Origin: RGIG4079 sp045596365
GTDB lineage: Bacteria; Bacteroidota; Bacteroidia; Bacteroidales; Muribaculaceae
Assembly (NCBI GenBank): GCA_045596365.1
Contig: JAZOCE010000007.1
Span: 17,333 to 81,332 of the forward strand
Direction of reading: 5' to 3'
Length of the DNA: 64,000 bases
In this document: positions 25,046 through 33,718 of the stretch, one piece after another
Position numbering within the stretch: the stretch's first letter is position 1
Layout of the letters: the number at the start of each line of letters is the position of its first letter
Notes under the pieces: generated by a model
The model's database searches: none
What the model was told of the DNA's origin: nothing
Seen by the model: only the letters and a program-made list of their open reading frames with translations
Translations under genes and position numbers: made by a program

Positions 25046-26440
25046 ATGGCAAATACACTATTTGATAAAATATGGGATGCTCATGTTGTAAATTTAATAG
25101 AAGGAGGTCCTACTCAATTATATATAGATCGTCATTATTGTCATGAGGTAACAAGTCCACAAGCTTTTGATGGACTTCGTCAACGTGGTTTAACGGTATT
25201 TCGCCCCGAGAAAACAATTTGTTCTCCGGACCATAATATCCCAACATTAAATCAAGATAAGCCAATAAGTGATCCCATTTCTCGTAATCAAGTAGAAACG
25301 TTGACTCGTAATGCAAATGATTTTGGGCTGACATTATATGGTCTTGGTCATAAAAAAAATGGTATTATTCACGTTATAGGTCCGGAAAATGGATTGACTT
25401 TGCCTGGATATACTATCGTGTGTGGTGATAGTCATACATCTACTCATGGCGCATTTGGTGCAGTTGCGTTTGGTATTGGAACGAGTGAAGTCGAAATGGT
25501 GCTTGCGTCTCAATGTATTCTTCAACCAAAGCCTAAAACAATGCGCATTAATGTCAATGGCAAATTGCGCGAAGGAGTAACAGCGAAAGATATAGCTTTA
25601 TATATCATCGCAAAAATGACAACCGGTGGTGCTACTGGATATTTTGTAGAATATGCAGGAGATACAATTCGCAACTTGTCAATGGAAGAGCGCATGACTG
25701 TGTGTAATCTTTCAATTGAAATGGGCGCTCGAGGTGGTATGATTGCCCCAGATGAAACGACATTCGAATATTGCAAAGATCGTGAATTTGCTCCTAAAGG
25801 AGAGGAATGGGAAAAAGCCGTTGCATATTGGCGCACTCTCAAGAGTGATGACAATGCAGTATTTGATAAAGAAATAAACTTTGATGCCGCTGACATAGAG
25901 CCACGCATAACATTTGGGACAAATCCGGGTATGGGTATTGGCATCACAGAAGCTATTCCCGCCCCAAACCCTGAAGATGAAGCAGGCAAAATCTCGTATG
26001 AAAAATCTCTTGAATATATGGGATTTAAAGTGGGGCAGAAACTTGAGGGTTATCCTATCGATTATGTTTTCCTTGGTAGTTGTACCAATGGTCGCATTGA
26101 AGATTTTCGTGCATTTGCTGAGTTTGTAAAAGGAAAGAGAAAGGCTGATAATATTACAGCATGGCTTGTTCCCGGTTCATGGATGGTAAATGACCAGATA
26201 AAAGCAGAAGGACTTGATAAGATACTTGCTGAAGCAGGGTTTGAACTTCGTCAACCGGGATGTTCGGCATGTCTTGCTATGAATGAAGATAAAGTTCCAG
26301 CCGGAAAAATTGCCGTTTCTACTTCAAACCGCAATTTTGAAGGACGTCAAGGTCCCGGCTCTCGTACAATTCTTGCCGGACCGCTTGTCGCTGCAGCAAC
26401 TGCAGTAGAAGGAGTATTAACAGATCCTCGTAATAAATAG
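25046..26440 (+). CDS. leuC: 3-isopropylmalate dehydratase large subunit
   Basis: The 464-residue aconitase-family subunit isomerises 2- to 3-isopropylmalate. The [4Fe-4S] cysteines are visible in LGSCTNGRIEDF near residue 350 and in QPGCSACLAMN near 410. CGDSHTSTHGAFG, near 130, is the family signature. With LeuD it forms the active enzyme, and the same pair can act on citramalate in isoleucine synthesis. Its stop overlaps a GTG that could start leuD. Confidence 0.95.
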   Translation: MANTLFDKIWDAHVVNLIEGGPTQLYIDRHYCHEVTSPQAFDGLRQRGLTVFRPEKTICSPDHNIPTLNQDKPISDPISRNQVETLTRNANDFGLTLYGLGHKKNGIIHVIGPENGLTLPGYTIVCGDSHTSTHGAFGAVAFGIGTSEVEMVLASQCILQPKPKTMRINVNGKLREGVTAKDIALYIIAKMTTGGATGYFVEYAGDTIRNLSMEERMTVCNLSIEMGARGGMIAPDETTFEYCKDREFAPKGEEWEKAVAYWRTLKSDDNAVFDKEINFDAADIEPRITFGTNPGMGIGITEAIPAPNPEDEAGKISYEKSLEYMGFKVGQKLEGYPIDYVFLGSCTNGRIEDFRAFAEFVKGKRKADNITAWLVPGSWMVNDQIKAEGLDKILAEAGFELRQPGCSACLAMNEDKVPAGKIAVSTSNRNFEGRQGPGSRTILAGPLVAAATAVEGVLTDPRNK

Positions 26441-26469
26441 TGCAAACGCATAATTCAGAATTAAAGAAG

Positions 26470-27057
26470 ATGAAAGAAAAATTCTCGATTATAACATCGA
26501 CATGTGTGCCTCTTCCTATGGAGAATGTCGATACAGACCAAATTATACCGGCACGTTTTTTAAAAGCGACATCACGTGAAGGTTTTGGAGAAAATCTTTT
26601 CCGTGATTGGCGTTATGATAAAGATGGTAATCCTATTAAAGATTTTGTGTTGAATAATCCCACATACTCAGGATGTATACTTGTTGCTGGCAAAAATTTC
26701 GGATCAGGGTCAAGTCGTGAACATGCTGCATGGGCAATTGCTGATTATGGATTTCGTGTAGTCGTGTCAAGCTTCTTTGCCGACATTCACAAAAATAACG
26801 AATTAAACAATTTTGTTTTACCTGTCGTAGTTTCAGAAACATTTCTTGCCGAATTATTTGATTCAATTTCAGCCAATCCAAAGACAGAAGTTCGCGTTAA
26901 TCTTCCTGAACAAACAATTACAAACCTTGCTACCGGTAAAAGTGAAACATTTGAAATAAATCCCTATAAGAAACATTGTTTGATGAATGGCCTTGACGAC
27001 ATCGAATTTCTTTTGTCAAAGAAAGATGATATTGAAGCTTGGGAATTAAAAAAATAG
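26470..27057 (+). CDS. leuD: 3-isopropylmalate dehydratase small subunit
   Basis: The 195-residue swivel-domain partner of LeuC has PMENVDTDQIIPARFLK near the N-terminus and the conserved GKNFGSGSSREHAAWA near residue 75, then the IHKNNELNNFVLPV strand. I prefer the ATG at 26470 (MKEKFSIITSTCVPLP) because it fits family N-termini. The alternative GTG at 26440 overlaps the leuC stop and would add ten residues. It is followed after 15 bp by the citramalate synthase-like gene. Confidence 0.92.
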   Translation: MKEKFSIITSTCVPLPMENVDTDQIIPARFLKATSREGFGENLFRDWRYDKDGNPIKDFVLNNPTYSGCILVAGKNFGSGSSREHAAWAIADYGFRVVVSSFFADIHKNNELNNFVLPVVVSETFLAELFDSISANPKTEVRVNLPEQTITNLATGKSETFEINPYKKHCLMNGLDDIEFLLSKKDDIEAWELKK

Positions 27058-27072
27058 CACAAATTCCTACTT

Positions 27073-28590
27073 ATGAAAGTAGAGATATTAGATACAACAT
27101 TGCGTGATGGTGAACAGACCTCTGGAGTCTCATTTTCAGCGTCTGAGAAATTGGGTATTGCTCGTCTATTGCTTGAAGAATTACACATTCCACGCATTGA
27201 GATAGCATCAGCACGCGTGTCCGATGGCGAATTTGATGCTGTGCGCATGGTTTGTGATTGGGCAAAGCGCATGGGGCACATTGATAAAGTTGAAGTTCTT
27301 GGATTTCTTGACAATGGACTCTCTATCGAATGGGTAAAGAATGTTGGTGCGCGTGTAATAAATTTATTATCTAAAGGATCGGAAAAGCATTGTTTGTATC
27401 AATTGAAACAAACTCCAGAGCAACACATTGATACAATTACAAAAAATGTTGAAGATGCTGTCGCCGCCGGGTTGACAGTAAATCTTTATCTTGAAGATTG
27501 GTCAAATGGCATGAAAAACTCCTATAACTATGTTTATACGCTTATGGATGCTCTGCGCCATTTGCCCATTAAGCGTTTTATGCTTCCTGATACACTTGGG
27601 ATATTAAATCCTTATGATACACTCGCACATGTGCAACGCATGATAAAACGTTATCCTGAATTACATTTTGATTTTCATGCTCATAATGATTATGACTTGG
27701 CTACATCAAATGTATATGCGGCTGTGCTTGGAGGTGCTCGAGGCGTTCATTGCACGGTAAATGGTCTTGGTGAGCGTGCCGGAAATGCTTGTTTGTCAAG
27801 TGTTGTTGCATTAATTCATGACCAATTAAAACGTGAAACGGGGGTTGATGAGACAAAGATTAACAAAGTGAGTCGCATAGTTGAGTCATTCTCTGGAGTT
27901 CTTATCCCTCAAAATAAACCCATTGTAGGAGAAAGCGTGTTTACTCAATGTGCCGGTATTCATGCCGATGGAGATAATAAAAATAATCTCTATTATAATG
28001 ACTTGTTGCCTGAACGATTTGGACGTGAACGCGAATATGCTTTAGGTAAAACATCGGGAAAGGCCAATATCAAGAAAAATCTTGAGGCATTGGGTATTGA
28101 ACTTAATGATGAGCAAATACAACTTGTTACTCGACGAATAATAGAACTTGGAGATAAAAAAGAACTTGTAACCCAAGGAGACCTTCCGTTTATTGTAGCC
28201 GATGTTATTAAGCAGCAAACAGTATCCGACAAAGTGCGCATAATCAATTATGCTCTAAATCTTTCTCAGGGGTTGCGGCCTACGGCTACGATTAAACTCG
28301 CAATAGGTGATCAGGAGTTTCAGGAGTCGGCTGTTGGAGATGGACAATATGATGCATTTGTAAAAGCGGTACGCAATATTTATATCGAAAGACTAGGTAG
28401 AGAATTCCCTACACTGACAAACTATGCTGTAAATATACCTCCGGGCGGGCAAACTGATGCACTTGTTCACACAACAATATCTTGGGACTATAAAGGTCAT
28501 GCAATAAAAACACGTGGACTTGATGCCGACCAAACAGAGGCTGCTATACAAGCAACAATAAAAATACTGAATATAATTGAAAATTTATAA
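27073..28590 (+). CDS. Citramalate synthase-like / second isopropylmalate synthase-family enzyme
   Basis: The 505-residue protein is a DRE-TIM metallolyase, only distantly like the leuA product. It begins LDTTLRDGEQTSGVSFS and has FHAHNDYDLAT (metal His pair) and NGLGERAGNACL. The C-terminal 150 residues form a LeuA-type regulatory domain (VGDGQYDAFVKAV, PPGGQTDALVHT). Its form and place between leuD and leuB suggest (R)-citramalate synthase, which makes the isoleucine precursor from pyruvate and acetyl-CoA; LeuCD and LeuB then carry it to 2-oxobutyrate. Another isopropylmalate synthase is the alternative. Substrate choice cannot be settled by eye. Confidence 0.72.
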   Translation: MKVEILDTTLRDGEQTSGVSFSASEKLGIARLLLEELHIPRIEIASARVSDGEFDAVRMVCDWAKRMGHIDKVEVLGFLDNGLSIEWVKNVGARVINLLSKGSEKHCLYQLKQTPEQHIDTITKNVEDAVAAGLTVNLYLEDWSNGMKNSYNYVYTLMDALRHLPIKRFMLPDTLGILNPYDTLAHVQRMIKRYPELHFDFHAHNDYDLATSNVYAAVLGGARGVHCTVNGLGERAGNACLSSVVALIHDQLKRETGVDETKINKVSRIVESFSGVLIPQNKPIVGESVFTQCAGIHADGDNKNNLYYNDLLPERFGREREYALGKTSGKANIKKNLEALGIELNDEQIQLVTRRIIELGDKKELVTQGDLPFIVADVIKQQTVSDKVRIINYALNLSQGLRPTATIKLAIGDQEFQESAVGDGQYDAFVKAVRNIYIERLGREFPTLTNYAVNIPPGGQTDALVHTTISWDYKGHAIKTRGLDADQTEAAIQATIKILNIIENL

Positions 28591-28608
28591 TATAAACAAT
28601 CATAAATC

Positions 28609-29670
28609 ATGGATTTTAAAATTGCTGTACTTCCCGGAGACGGAATAGGTCCCGAGATTTCAAAACAAGGAGTTGATGTGATGACAGCTGTGTGTGAAAA
28701 ATTCGGGCACACAGTTTCATATAAATATGCGATATGTGGAGCTGATGCCATTGACAAAGTTGGTGATCCGTTCCCACAAGAAACATATGAAATTTGTCGT
28801 GATGCCGATGCGGTATTGTTTTCGGCTGTTGGAGATCCTAAATTTGATAATGATCCCACTGCTAAAGTGCGTCCTGAGCAAGGATTGCTTGCGATGCGCA
28901 AACAACTTGGTTTGTTTGCCAACATTCGTCCGGTAGAAACTTTCAAATGCTTGATACATAAGTCTCCACTTCGTGCCGAACTTGTAGAAGGGGCTGATTT
29001 TATTTGTATTCGTGAGTTGACAGGCGGAATGTATTTTGGAGAAAAATACCAAGACGATGATAAAGCATATGATACAAATGCGTATACTCGTCCTGAAATT
29101 GAGCGCATTTTGAAAGTTGCATTTGAATATGCAATGAAACGTCGAGGTCACTTGACTGTCGTTGATAAAGCCAATGTTTTGGCTTCGAGTCGCTTGTGGA
29201 GAAAGATTGCCCAAGAGATGGCTCCTAAATACCCTGATGTTGAAACCGATTTTATGTATGTAGACAATGCTGCTATGCGCATGATTCAAGACCCTTGTTT
29301 CTTTGATGTGATGGTAACAGAAAACACATTTGGAGATATTTTGACCGATGAAGGTAGTGTAATTAGTGGCTCAATGGGATTATTGCCATCAGCATCAACT
29401 GGTGAAAGCACTCCTGTATTTGAACCGATTCATGGCTCTTGGCCTCAAGCTAAAGGGTTGAATATTGCCAATCCGTTGGCTCAAATTCTTTCGGTTGCGA
29501 TGTTGTTTGAATATTTTGATTTAAAAGAAGAAGGTAAGCTTATTCGTGAAGCTGTAAATGCGTCGCTTGATGCTAATGTGCGTACTCCGGAAATTCAAGT
29601 TGAGTGTGGTGTTAAATATGGTACTAAAGAAGTAGGTGAGTGGATTGTTAATTATATCAAGAGCAAGTAA
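28609..29670 (+). CDS. leuB: 3-isopropylmalate dehydrogenase
   Basis: The 353-residue NAD enzyme oxidises 3-isopropylmalate and releases CO2. Visible are LPGDGIGPEI at the N-terminus, the substrate arginines in LLAMRKQLGLFANIRPV, the catalytic Lys in VVDKANVLASSRLWR, the metal Asp in MYVDNAAMRMIQDP, and MVTENTFGDILTDEG followed by GSMGLLPSAS. HGSWPQAKG holds the NAD-selective segment. It is the last gene of the operon. A very stable hairpin follows, facing rpoD. Confidence 0.95.
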   Translation: MDFKIAVLPGDGIGPEISKQGVDVMTAVCEKFGHTVSYKYAICGADAIDKVGDPFPQETYEICRDADAVLFSAVGDPKFDNDPTAKVRPEQGLLAMRKQLGLFANIRPVETFKCLIHKSPLRAELVEGADFICIRELTGGMYFGEKYQDDDKAYDTNAYTRPEIERILKVAFEYAMKRRGHLTVVDKANVLASSRLWRKIAQEMAPKYPDVETDFMYVDNAAMRMIQDPCFFDVMVTENTFGDILTDEGSVISGSMGLLPSASTGESTPVFEPIHGSWPQAKGLNIANPLAQILSVAMLFEYFDLKEEGKLIREAVNASLDANVRTPEIQVECGVKYGTKEVGEWIVNYIKSK

Positions 29671-29683
29671 TCATTTATTTTTT

Positions 29684-29729
29684 TATAACGTAACGCGGGG
29701 ACTCAATCGAGTCCCCGCGTTACGTTATA
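29684..29729. terminator. Long perfect hairpin between leuB and rpoD
   Basis: Two 21-bp arms (29684-29704 and 29709-29729) match perfectly, with the GC core GCGGGGACTC and a 4-nt loop AATC. No T-run follows on either strand; a T-run precedes it on the plus strand. It is probably a bidirectional stop or mRNA end shield. Confidence 0.65.
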
Positions 29730-29745
29730 TGCTCTGTAGTAATGT

Positions 29746-30606
29746 TTATGAGCCTAAATATGTCTTAAGAAGTTTGCTCTTCTGGCCTTTAAGTCGGCGA
29801 ATAGCTTTCTCTTTAATTTGGCGCACACGTTCACGAGTGAGGTCAAATTTAGCACCAATTTCTTCGAGTGTCATTTCTTGACATCCAATACCGAAGAACA
29901 TCTTCAATATTTCGCGCTCGCGCTCATGTAATTGACGCAATGCACGATCTACCTCTTTTGATAATGACTCTTGTGTTAAACCGGAGTCTGCCATTGGAGA
30001 ATCGTCGTTAGTCAATACATCAAGGAGACTATTGTCTTCTCCTTCAACAAATGGAGCATCTACTGAGATGTGGCGACCTGATACTTTTAGTGTATCTGCA
30101 ATTTTTTCAACAGGGACATCAAGTTGTTCAGCTAACTCTTCGGGAGATGGACGACGTTCATTCTCTTGCTCAAATTTAGAAAGGGCTTTCCCTATCTTAT
30201 TGAGTGAACCCACTTGATTGAGCGGAAGACGCACGATGCGTGCTTGCTCTGCTAATGCTTGAAGGATTGATTGACGTATCCACCACACAGCGTAAGAGAT
30301 GAACTTAAAACCACGAGTCTCGTCAAACTTTTGTGCGGCTTTAATCAAACCAAGATTTCCTTCGTTAATCAAGTCAGGTAGGCTAAGACCTTGATTTTGG
30401 TACTGTTTTGCAACTGACACAACGAAACGTAGATTGGCACGAGTAAGTTTTTCAAGAGCTGCTTGGTCTCCTTGTTTGATGCGCTGAGCGAGTTCTACCT
30501 CTTCTTCGACTGTAATAAGGTCTTCACGCCCAATCTCTTGCAAGTATTTGTCAAGTGATGCGCTCTCACGATTGGTGATCGATTTGGTAATTTTTAATTG
30601 TCTCAT
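29746..30606 (-). CDS. rpoD: Primary sigma factor RpoD (Bacteroidetes type)
   Basis: The 286-residue housekeeping sigma lacks the long region 1.1 and non-conserved insert of proteobacterial sigma-70, as in other Bacteroidetes. Region 1.2 is LDKYLQEIGRE. Region 2 has NLRFVVSVAKQYQNQGL, DLINEGNLGLIKAAQKFD and FKFISYAVWWIRQSIL (the -10 element reader). Region 3 and the linker carry HISVDAPF. Region 4.2 ends in LEEIGAKFDLTRERVRQIKEKAIRRL. This factor would read the TTTG/TAnnTTTG promoters described here. Confidence 0.96.
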   Translation of the reverse strand: MRQLKITKSITNRESASLDKYLQEIGREDLITVEEEVELAQRIKQGDQAALEKLTRANLRFVVSVAKQYQNQGLSLPDLINEGNLGLIKAAQKFDETRGFKFISYAVWWIRQSILQALAEQARIVRLPLNQVGSLNKIGKALSKFEQENERRPSPEELAEQLDVPVEKIADTLKVSGRHISVDAPFVEGEDNSLLDVLTNDDSPMADSGLTQESLSKEVDRALRQLHEREREILKMFFGIGCQEMTLEEIGAKFDLTRERVRQIKEKAIRRLKGQKSKLLKTYLGS

Positions 30607-30720
30607 CTTCTATTTACCAAAAATTAAACGTGCGAAGATAGCTATTTTTCTTGAAATAACCATGTTATAAATCTCTAAAATATATTTTTTAAATCATGGA
30701 TATAGTTGTGAGATATTTAT

Positions 30721-30728
30721 TAACTTTG
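30721..30728 (+). promoter_or_regulatory. Candidate -7 box of the 30749-40717 operon
   Basis: A perfect TAACTTTG stands 20 nt before the ATG at 30749. I see no TTTG at the usual -33 distance. Confidence 0.5.
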
Positions 30729-30748
30729 TACTATGTAAAACAGAAAAT

Positions 30749-33709
30749 ATGAACGAGGATTCATTAAGCCAATTATATCTGAAAGACACTGCATTTCAGA
30801 ATCTTATGCAGAAACGCATTTTTAATGTGCTTCTAATTGCGTCTCCATATGATGCGTTTATGATGGAGGAGGATGGTCGTGTAGAGGAACAATTATATTT
30901 TGAATATGTTTCACTAAATTTGAGCTCTCCGCCTCGTGTTATGCAGGTGAATACAACGGAAGATGCTTTAAATGCCTTGTCGCATAAGCACTTTGATCTC
31001 ATTATAACAATGCCAGGTGTAGATATCCCAGAGACATTTTCTGGAGCAAGACGCATTAAAACTCTTTTTCCTAATATCCCAATTGTGGTATTAACACCTT
31101 TTTCAAAGGAAGTATCACATCGATTGGCAAAAGAGGATTTTACCGGGATTGATTATGTTTTCAGTTGGTTAGGTAATGTCGATTTATTGCTTGCAATTAT
31201 CAAATTGCTTGAGGATCGAATGAATGCTGATAATGACATAAATGATGTCGGTGTTCAGATGATAATGCTTGTAGAAGATTCAGTGAGATTTTATTCATCG
31301 GTCTTACCTCATTTATATAAATTCTTACTAAAGCAATCTCTTGAATTTTCAACGGAGGCATTAAATCCTCATGAGCAAATGTTGCGAATGAGAGGTCGCC
31401 CAAAAGTGATGCTTGCACGTGATTATGAAGAAGCGGTACAGTTATATGAAAAGTATGGGGAAAACATGCTTGGAGTGATAAGTGATGTTTCCTTTAAGTG
31501 TGAAGGGAAAAAAGATTCTGAAGCCGGAATAAAATTGGCGAAATATTTTAGAGAAAAAGATCAGTATTTGCCAATTATAATAGAATCATCTGAATCGGAA
31601 AACGCGACTAAAGTCCAAGAGTTTGATGGTGTCTTTTTAGATAAAAACTCTAAAAAATTGCCTGTAGATTTGGGCGATGCAATTATGGATAATTTTGGTT
31701 TTGGTGATTTTATTGTAAGAAATCCTGAAACGCAGGAGGAAATTATGCGCATAAAGTCATTGAAGGATATGCAATATAATATATTTAATATCCCCGATGA
31801 AGCGTTGTTTTATCATGCATCGTATAATGATATTTCGCGTTGGCTATATTCTCGTGCGATGTTTCCTATTGCAGAAGTTATAAAGCAACATCGCTTTAAT
31901 AAATTAGAGGAAGCTCCTGTTGTTAGGCAGCTATTTTTCGATCTGATTGTAAAATATCGAAAAATGAAAAATCGAGGGGTGGTTGCTGTATTTAAAAAAG
32001 ATAGATTTGACCATTACTCTAATTTTGCCCGTATTGGACAAGGGTCACTTGGAGGCAAGGGTAGGGGTCTTGCATTTATTGATTCTATCATAAAGAAAAA
32101 TCCGATATGTGATAATTTTGATGGTGTAACGGTGTCAATTCCTCGCACGGTTGTGTTGTGTACAGATATATTTGATGAGTTTATGTCGTCAAATAATCTT
32201 TACCCGATAGCACTGAGTGATTTGCCCGATGAAGAAATTTTGCGTTATTTCCTTCAAGCACGTTTGCCGGAAAGGCTAATAGAAGATTTCTTTGCTTTAT
32301 TTGAGGTCGTAGATAAGCCATTGGCAATTAGGAGTTCAAGCTTGCTTGAGGACTCTCATTATCAGCCCTTTGCCGGAATATATTCGACATATATGATTCC
32401 TAATGTGGAGGATCGTTATGAAATGTTGCGTATGTTGAGCGATGCGATAAAAGGAGTTTATGCATCGGTATTTTATGCTGATAGCAAGGCATATATGAAT
32501 GCAACAAGTAATGTCATTGATCAAGAAAAAATGGCGGTGATTATACAAGAGGTTGTTGGTAAAGAAGCCAACGGCTATTATTATCCATCATTTTCAGGCG
32601 TCGGAAGATCGTTGAATTATTATCCCATAAATGATGAAGTACCGGAAGATGGTGTTGCAGAAGTTGCTGTTGGGCTTGGAAAATACATTGTTGATGGTGG
32701 CTTGAGTCTGAGATTTTCACCCCGTCATGCCGACAAAGTATTGCAGACTTCCACGCTCGATTTGGCATTGCGAGATACTCAGACTCGTTTATATGCTCTT
32801 GATATGAATAATATATCGAATGATTTTAGAGTTGATGATGGATTTAATATCGCTAAAATAAAAGTGCAAGATGCTGCTACTACCGGAGCATTGCGATATC
32901 TTGTTTCGACATTTGATTATATGGATCAAGTGATTAGAGATGGAGAATTTGGTGATGGACGTAGGGTAGTAACTTTTGCCAATGTTTTGCAACACAAGGT
33001 GTATCCTCTTGCCGAAACTGTAGATTTTATGCTACAAAAAGGACAAGAGGAAATGGGGCGCCCTATAGAAATTGAGTTTGCTGGAACTGTTGATGTAAAT
33101 GGTGATAAGAAAGGACATTTGTATTGGTTGCAGATACGTCCGATTATTGATAGGAAAGAACTTGTTGATGAGAGTGTCTTGAATATTCCTGATGAGGATT
33201 TAATATTAAGAAGTAACACGGCTCTTGGACATGGGAATGTTGAAAATGTGTATACAATCGTATATGTACGTCCTGAGAATTTTTCTTCATCAAATAATTC
33301 GTTAATTGCACGTGAAATTGAAAAAATAAATCGTAACTTTACAGCACAAGGAGAAAGTTATATCCTTGTTGGTCCTGGACGATGGGGCTCAAGCGATACT
33401 GCACTTGGAATACCTGTGAAGTGGCCTAATATTTCACAGGCAAAAATTATTGTAGAATCCTCATTGAGTAACTATCGAATAGAACCAAGTCAAGGAACTC
33501 ACTTTTTTCAAAATCTCACATCTTTTGGAGTGGGGTATTTTACTATTGATACATCTTCACATAATGGAATTTATAATATTGATTATCTGAACGAAATGCC
33601 GGCAGTCTATGAAAGTGATTTTGTGAGAATCGTGAAATTTAAAAATCCGTTAGCTATTGGCATCAACGGTCGAAAAAGTATTGGTGTTGTAGCTAAGCCT
33701 AAAAAATAA
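30749..33709 (+). CDS. Receiver-PEP/pyruvate-binding hybrid protein
   Basis: The 986-residue protein combines two receiver-like domains with a pyruvate,phosphate-dikinase-type ATP-binding domain. The first receiver (about 25-155) has Thr87 where the phosphoacceptor Asp would be (LIITMPG). The second (about 170-300) looks complete: E176/D177 in LVEDS, Asp246 in VISDVS and Lys299 in FLDKN. From about 430 the PPDK N-terminal module begins (GQGSLGGKGRGLAF), with RSSSLLEDSHYQPFAGIYST near 540. The C-terminus (GPGRWGSSD, GTHFFQNLTSFG) has no TxHxAI phosphohistidine motif and no PEP-binding barrel, so it is not a full PEP synthase. Homologues in Bacteroidetes are named only by domain. It heads a six-gene run with 9-bp spacing to the next ORF. 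Confidence 0.75.
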   Translation: MNEDSLSQLYLKDTAFQNLMQKRIFNVLLIASPYDAFMMEEDGRVEEQLYFEYVSLNLSSPPRVMQVNTTEDALNALSHKHFDLIITMPGVDIPETFSGARRIKTLFPNIPIVVLTPFSKEVSHRLAKEDFTGIDYVFSWLGNVDLLLAIIKLLEDRMNADNDINDVGVQMIMLVEDSVRFYSSVLPHLYKFLLKQSLEFSTEALNPHEQMLRMRGRPKVMLARDYEEAVQLYEKYGENMLGVISDVSFKCEGKKDSEAGIKLAKYFREKDQYLPIIIESSESENATKVQEFDGVFLDKNSKKLPVDLGDAIMDNFGFGDFIVRNPETQEEIMRIKSLKDMQYNIFNIPDEALFYHASYNDISRWLYSRAMFPIAEVIKQHRFNKLEEAPVVRQLFFDLIVKYRKMKNRGVVAVFKKDRFDHYSNFARIGQGSLGGKGRGLAFIDSIIKKNPICDNFDGVTVSIPRTVVLCTDIFDEFMSSNNLYPIALSDLPDEEILRYFLQARLPERLIEDFFALFEVVDKPLAIRSSSLLEDSHYQPFAGIYSTYMIPNVEDRYEMLRMLSDAIKGVYASVFYADSKAYMNATSNVIDQEKMAVIIQEVVGKEANGYYYPSFSGVGRSLNYYPINDEVPEDGVAEVAVGLGKYIVDGGLSLRFSPRHADKVLQTSTLDLALRDTQTRLYALDMNNISNDFRVDDGFNIAKIKVQDAATTGALRYLVSTFDYMDQVIRDGEFGDGRRVVTFANVLQHKVYPLAETVDFMLQKGQEEMGRPIEIEFAGTVDVNGDKKGHLYWLQIRPIIDRKELVDESVLNIPDEDLILRSNTALGHGNVENVYTIVYVRPENFSSSNNSLIAREIEKINRNFTAQGESYILVGPGRWGSSDTALGIPVKWPNISQAKIIVESSLSNYRIEPSQGTHFFQNLTSFGVGYFTIDTSSHNGIYNIDYLNEMPAVYESDFVRIVKFKNPLAIGINGRKSIGVVAKPKK

Positions 33710-33718
33710 ATAAAAGAT

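Noticed and set aside
30749..33709. Complete phosphoenolpyruvate synthase
   Set aside because: The phosphohistidine and PEP-binding parts are missing, while two receiver domains are added.
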